Of a stretch of DNA of 8,065 nucleotides, positions 5,627 through 8,065 are shown piece by piece. This DNA is from Candidatus Rokuibacteriota bacterium. Its GTDB lineage: Bacteria; Methylomirabilota; Methylomirabilia; Rokubacteriales; CSP1-6. Positions within the stretch are counted from its first letter, which is position 1, and every line of letters begins with the position of its first letter. The stretch is taken from NCBI GenBank assembly GCA_003221435.1, contig QHRS01000123.1, forward strand, positions 7,455 through 15,519, given 5' to 3'. The position numbers and the translations under genes are program-made. The notes below the pieces were generated by a model, which searched no databases, was not told the origin of the DNA, and worked only from the letters and a program-made list of their open reading frames with translations.

Positions 5627-5851
5627 TCAGCGGATCAGCGCCCAGCCGAGCGTTTGCAGCTCGCGATCGAGATGCGGCCGCGAGCGTCGATTTCCCCGTC
5701 GTCGCTGACTGCCGTCTCCAGAGGTCTGCCGAGCGCGCCGCTCGGTGACTCGCCGATCCAGGATGACCTGAACCGTTTCCTCCTTCGCGAACACCCGCGC
5801 GAGGTACTCGAACCGCTTCGACGATTCGCGCGACACGATGAAGAGCAGCAT
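5627..5851 (-). CDS. Small Arg-rich conserved-type hypothetical protein
   Basis: A 74-residue protein starting at ATG 5851. The N-terminal MLLFIVSRESSKRFEYLARVF and ETVQVILDRR (residues 1-34) look like a compact beta-alpha-beta element. The rest holds the charged repeats DRRVTERR (32-39) and RRRGNRRSR (50-58), then LDRELQTLGWALI. I recall similar short proteins with a 'VILDRR..ERR...RRR..RR' pattern in soil proteobacteria and related phyla, none with a known function. It is cytoplasmic, with no signal peptide. The frame is open upstream to 5983, but that extension is low-complexity and unlike a protein, and GGGGA lies 4 nt before ATG 5851. It is the first gene of a pair with the exported protein at 5264-5623. 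Nucleic-acid binding through the Arg clusters is possible but unproven. Confidence 0.68.
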   Translation of the reverse strand: MLLFIVSRESSKRFEYLARVFAKEETVQVILDRRVTERRARQTSGDGSQRRRGNRRSRPHLDRELQTLGWALIR

Positions 5852-5856
5852 CCTGT

Positions 5857-5899
5857 CCCCGTTTCCGTGGGCTCTGTAGGGCGGGTCGCCCCCGTTTCC
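5857..5899. repeat. 10-bp direct repeat upstream of the small Arg-rich gene
   Basis: CCCCGTTTCC occurs at 5857-5866 and again at 5890-5899, start to start 33 bp apart (about three helical turns), just upstream of the minus-strand start at 5851. The nearer copy overlaps the gene's Shine-Dalgarno region. It could be a pair of regulator sites or a chance duplication. The wider divergent gap 5852-6113 shows no gene. Confidence 0.4.
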
Positions 5900-6102
5900 C
5901 CGAGAGGGCCCACTGACAGAGCGTAGACCCGCGGATGCAGAGCGGTCAAGACGTGTCCCGGCGGACGCCCAGGATGCCTTCACGGTTCCCGGGGCGGCGG
6001 CGGGCTCGTGGCCGTCATCTTCGTTCCGTGGTTTACTCTGATCCTGCCGAGGCCCTCAAGCTTCTTTGAAGTCGGACGCCGCAAAGAGCGTCCCGGGAAA
6101 GC

Positions 6103-6106
6103 GAGG
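6103..6106 (+). promoter_or_regulatory. Shine-Dalgarno GAGG deciding the solute-binding protein start
   Basis: GAGG lies 7 nt before ATG 6114. This favours ATG 6114 over the in-frame TTG at 6066, and it puts the twin-arginine motif at residues 15-21, near the N-terminus. Confidence 0.65.
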
Positions 6107-6113
6107 CGGGCAT

Positions 6114-7472
6114 ATGGACAGACGCGACGGTGAAACGATCCGGGCTCGGGGAGTCGACCGCCGGGCCTTCCTCAAGGCGGGCGGCGCGGCGGGGCTCGCC
6201 GTCGTGGCGGGCGGGCTCGAGGGAATTCTCGCCAGCGGGACGCCGCCCGCGTACGCGCAGCCGACGGAGTTGCATCTGCTCCACTCGATTTCCTTCATCC
6301 CCGAAGGCGACGTGGAGCTCCGGCGGCAGATCGCGGAATACAACCGGCAGATGAAAACGGCCGTGCGCCTCGAGACCATCAACCTCAATGACCTCCAGGC
6401 GCGCATCACGGCCGCCATCCAGTCCCGGACCGGCGCGGACGTCATCCTGATGGCGCACAACTGGCCCCACCTGTACCAGAACGCGCTCGCGGACGTCTCC
6501 GACCTCTGTGAATGGAAGGCGAAGGACCAGGGCGGATACTTCCCGCAGGCCGAGGCGGCGGCGCGCGAGGGGAAGCGCTGGCTGGCGCTCCCGTACGATA
6601 TCGTCGGGTTGCTCATCGCGTATCGGCGGTCGTGGTTCGCCGATGTGGGCGTGCGCGAGCCGCCCAGGACGCTCGACGAGTACCGGAGGATCGGGGCCGC
6701 GCTGAAGACGAAGGGGCGACCGATCGGCCAGACGCTCGGGCACACGCTGGGCGACGCTCCCGCGTGGGCGTACCCGCTGCTGTGGGCGTTCGGCGGCGCG
6801 GAAACGGATCCGAGCGGGAAGAAGGTCGCGCTGAACTCGAAGGGCACGATCGAATCCGTGAAGTGGATGGTCGCGTTCTGGCGGGAGGCGTGCGACGAGG
6901 GCGCGCTCGCCTGGGACGACACGAACAACAACCGGGCCTTCCACGCCAACGAGATCAGCGCGACCCTGAACGGCGCGTCGATCTACATCTTCGCCAAGCG
7001 CAACCCCGACAAGATCAAGGACGACACCGGGGCGCCGATGTGGAGGGACATCGCGCACTTCCCGATTCCTGACGGCCCCCAGCCGACCCCGGGCTACCAC
7101 ATCCCGATCTCGCACGCCGTGCTGAAGTACTCGCAGAATCCGCAGCTCGCCAAAGAGTTCCTGCGCTGGCTGCACGCGAAGGAACAGTTCGGCAAGTGGT
7201 TCGAGATCGAGGAAGGCTTCAGCGTCGGGGCGACGACCTTCTGGGAGCATCATCCCATCTGGGGAACGGTGGACGACGCGATGAAGGCGTACCGGACCGC
7301 GGCGCAGGCCTCGCGGATGTTCGGCTACGCGGGCCCCTCGTCGGGCCGGGCGACCGAGGTCTACTCCAAGTTCATCATCGTCGACATGTACGCCAAGGCC
7401 GTGCAGGGCATGGCGCCCGCCGCAGCGGTCAAGTGGGCCGAGAGCGAGCTGAAGAAGATCTACGAGGCATAG
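6114..7472 (+). CDS. ABC transporter solute-binding protein, family 1, Tat-exported
   Basis: A 452-residue extracellular solute-binding protein (COG1653/MalE-like type), which captures a solute outside the inner membrane and delivers it to an ABC permease. Residues 15-48 are a Tat signal: DRRAFLKAGGAAGLAVVAGG, then AYA before Gln49. Then follow the first-lobe strand TELHLLHS (51-58), RTGADVILMAHNWPHLYQN (105-123), RWLALPYDIVGLLIAYRRSWF (155-175), and the hinge-type TLDEYRRIGAALKTKG (186-201). Further on are WAYPLLWAFGG (218-228), PISHAVLKYSQNPQLAKEFLRWL (331-353) and a C-terminal AVQGMAPAAAVKWAESELKKIY (429-450). The length is normal for the family. No permease or ATPase gene adjoins it here: upstream is a divergent gene and downstream a 347-nt gap. 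Family 1 members often bind sugars, but the ligand cannot be inferred. The AYA-Q site suggests a soluble periplasmic form, as no lipobox is present. Confidence 0.93.
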   Translation: MDRRDGETIRARGVDRRAFLKAGGAAGLAVVAGGLEGILASGTPPAYAQPTELHLLHSISFIPEGDVELRRQIAEYNRQMKTAVRLETINLNDLQARITAAIQSRTGADVILMAHNWPHLYQNALADVSDLCEWKAKDQGGYFPQAEAAAREGKRWLALPYDIVGLLIAYRRSWFADVGVREPPRTLDEYRRIGAALKTKGRPIGQTLGHTLGDAPAWAYPLLWAFGGAETDPSGKKVALNSKGTIESVKWMVAFWREACDEGALAWDDTNNNRAFHANEISATLNGASIYIFAKRNPDKIKDDTGAPMWRDIAHFPIPDGPQPTPGYHIPISHAVLKYSQNPQLAKEFLRWLHAKEQFGKWFEIEEGFSVGATTFWEHHPIWGTVDDAMKAYRTAAQASRMFGYAGPSSGRATEVYSKFIIVDMYAKAVQGMAPAAAVKWAESELKKIYEA

Positions 7473-7513
7473 CGCGCGAGTGGTCTTCAGAACCAGTCCC
7501 CAGGACCGCCGCC

Positions 7514-7542
7514 TTGACAACTCCGGGGTAGAGGCCGACACT
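7514..7542 (+). promoter_or_regulatory. Possible sigma70-type promoter
   Basis: A perfect -35 TTGACA (7514-7519) is followed after 17 nt by GACACT (7537-7542), which matches only three of six -10 positions (A2, A4, T6). It would read toward the gene at 7820 across a long leader. Weak on its own; the adjacent inverted repeats make a regulated promoter plausible. Confidence 0.28.
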
Positions 7543-7561
7543 CGGCCCGCGTTATAACGCG
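7533..7561. repeat. Inverted repeat abutting a 14-bp perfect palindrome
   Basis: GGCCGA-cac-TCGGCC (7533-7547) is immediately followed by CGCGTTATAACGCG (7548-7561), a perfect palindrome with an AT-rich centre in GC-rich DNA. The centre includes TATAAC, itself -10-like. This could be an operator, or the first element could act as a transcript hairpin. Confidence 0.55.
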
Positions 7562-7806
7562 CTGGGTGACGCTGTGCTCCTGCTTCCGGTTCCTGGACAA
7601 CCTTTCGGCGGCGTCGCTGACCATCCTGGCCGGCGGGGGGGTGCGTGCGCGCGCGGTCCCCCGCGTCACATTCCGCGACGCAGCAGCCCTGCCGAGCGTT
7701 CGCCGTTGCTCGGCCACAGCGTTGCCGGTGGCGGGCAAGGTTTGACGAGCAGACGGGCAGGCGGGTCTTTGCTCCTGGGGATGGCTTTAGAAAGGGCGCA
7801 GTCAGC

Positions 7807-7814
7807 GGGAGGAA
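7807..7814 (+). promoter_or_regulatory. Strong Shine-Dalgarno GGGAGGAA
   Basis: GGGAGGAA with a 5-nt spacer to ATG 7820 fixes the start of the partial secreted protein that runs off the window end. Confidence 0.8.
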
Positions 7815-7819
7815 CGCGA

Positions 7820-8065
7820 ATGATGAGCACGAGAATGGTGGGGGTTCTCGCTGCAGTGGCACTGCTGCTGTTCGGGGTGAGCGCGGAGGCTCAGCTCGCG
7901 AAGAGCGGAACGTACACCAGCCACTTCGGCTGGACTGGCAGCGGAAAGTTGTTTGAGATCGAGAAGGATCATCAGTTCTTCGTCGGCGAGTTCAGCGGCA
8001 CCAACTTCAATGACGCGGGCCGCGGCTTTCTGCACCTCACGTCGTGGGTTTGCCCGGGCGTGAAC
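7820..8065 (+). CDS. Secreted hypothetical protein (3' truncated by window)
   Basis: The first 82 residues of a protein that continues beyond the window. ATG 7820 (a second ATG follows) has an excellent Shine-Dalgarno. Residues 1-24 are a classical Sec signal peptide: MSTR, hydrophobic MVGVLAAVALLLFGVSA, and likely cleavage at AEA before Gln25. The mature start contains SGTYTSHFGWTGSGKLFEIE (29-48), HQFFVGEFSGTNFND (51-65) and GRGFLHLTSWVCPG (67-80). It is rich in Gly and aromatics with alternating hydrophobic residues, suggesting beta strands. I do not recognise the family. It lies 347 nt after the solute-binding protein, so it probably has its own promoter. Likely periplasmic or extracellular. 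Confidence 0.82.
   Translation, partial: MMSTRMVGVLAAVALLLFGVSAEAQLAKSGTYTSHFGWTGSGKLFEIEKDHQFFVGEFSGTNFNDAGRGFLHLTSWVCPGVN

Larger units (their letters stand above)
7473..7819. other. Intergenic region with several inverted repeats
   Basis: 347 nt lie between the solute-binding protein and the next secreted protein, with no reading frame that looks like a protein on either strand. It holds a TTGACA (7514-7519), an inverted repeat GGCCGA-cac-TCGGCC (7533-7547), an abutting 14-bp palindrome (7548-7561), and a looser GC-rich pair GCGGGGG (7633-7639) / CCCCCGC (7658-7664). TTGACG at 7742-7747 has no usable -10. No T-tract terminator is seen after the solute-binding gene. Confidence 0.5.

Noticed and set aside
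5852..5983. In-frame upstream extension of the 74-residue Arg-rich protein
   Set aside because: Low-complexity translation with a repeated DNA element; ATG 5851 begins a typical strand and has a GGGGA upstream.
6066..6113. TTG 6066 as the start of the solute-binding protein
   Set aside because: ATG 6114 has a better Shine-Dalgarno and places the Tat motif near the N-terminus.
7742..7770. TTGACG at 7742-7747 as a -35 box for the gene at 7820
   Set aside because: The sequence 16-18 nt downstream (around 7765-7770) has no resemblance to a -10 box.
6033..7862. 609-codon open frame on the minus strand opposite the solute-binding protein
   Set aside because: It is an antisense shadow caused by GC-rich codon usage. 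Its translation is Arg/Pro/Leu/Val-rich with no recognisable domain, while the plus strand encodes a clear family protein.

Overview
The window is high-GC (by eye about two thirds G+C), gene-dense bacterial DNA. A DksA/TraR-type zinc-finger protein, two Tat-type signal peptides and several small exported proteins suggest a Gram-negative or diderm environmental bacterium. The combination of an LLM-class flavin oxygenase, an alpha/beta hydrolase, a Tat-exported solute-binding protein and small Trp/Pro-rich secreted proteins reminds me of soil Candidatus Rokubacteria/Methylomirabilota or soil proteobacteria. That placement is inference from gene content only. I see no rRNA, tRNA, CRISPR array, transposase or phage gene.

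Layout. (1) 2-454 (+) is the 3' part of a short-chain dehydrogenase, cut by the window edge. (2) 580-1266 (-) is a Tat-exported intradiol ring-cleavage dioxygenase, convergent with the SDR; upstream of it on the same strand is a DksA/TraR-like zinc-finger protein (1483-1935). (3) 1936-2309 is a divergent intergenic region leading to a small exported protein (2310-2711, +) with three 14-residue Gly/Pro/Ala repeats and a Trp-rich WxPGxW tail. (4) 2888-4782 (+) is a translationally coupled pair: an alpha/beta hydrolase overlapping by 4 nt an LLM-class flavin-dependent oxygenase. It is followed closely by a small exported beta-rich protein (4818-5222). (5) A hairpin at 5235-5253 separates this from a convergent two-gene unit on the minus strand (5851 to 5264), which encodes a 74-residue Arg-rich cytoplasmic protein and a small exported protein, 3 nt apart. 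(6) Divergent from that is an ABC-type solute-binding protein with a Tat signal (6114-7472, +), with no permease or ATPase genes beside it in the window. (7) After a 347-nt gap with several inverted repeats, a further secreted protein begins at 7820 and runs off the end.

How the genes may work together: the SDR, dioxygenase, hydrolase, flavin oxygenase and solute-binding protein would suit scavenging and oxidation of aromatic or other organic compounds, but they are not one operon and no substrate can be read from the sequence. I found no clear evidence of a new multi-gene system. The points most worth a second look are an apparent 10-residue in-frame gap in the TIM-barrel core of the LLM oxygenase, an 8-bp inverted repeat that would pair with the Shine-Dalgarno of the DksA-like gene, a 14-bp perfect palindrome at 7548-7561, the export of an intradiol dioxygenase, and the repeat/Trp-rich small exported proteins.
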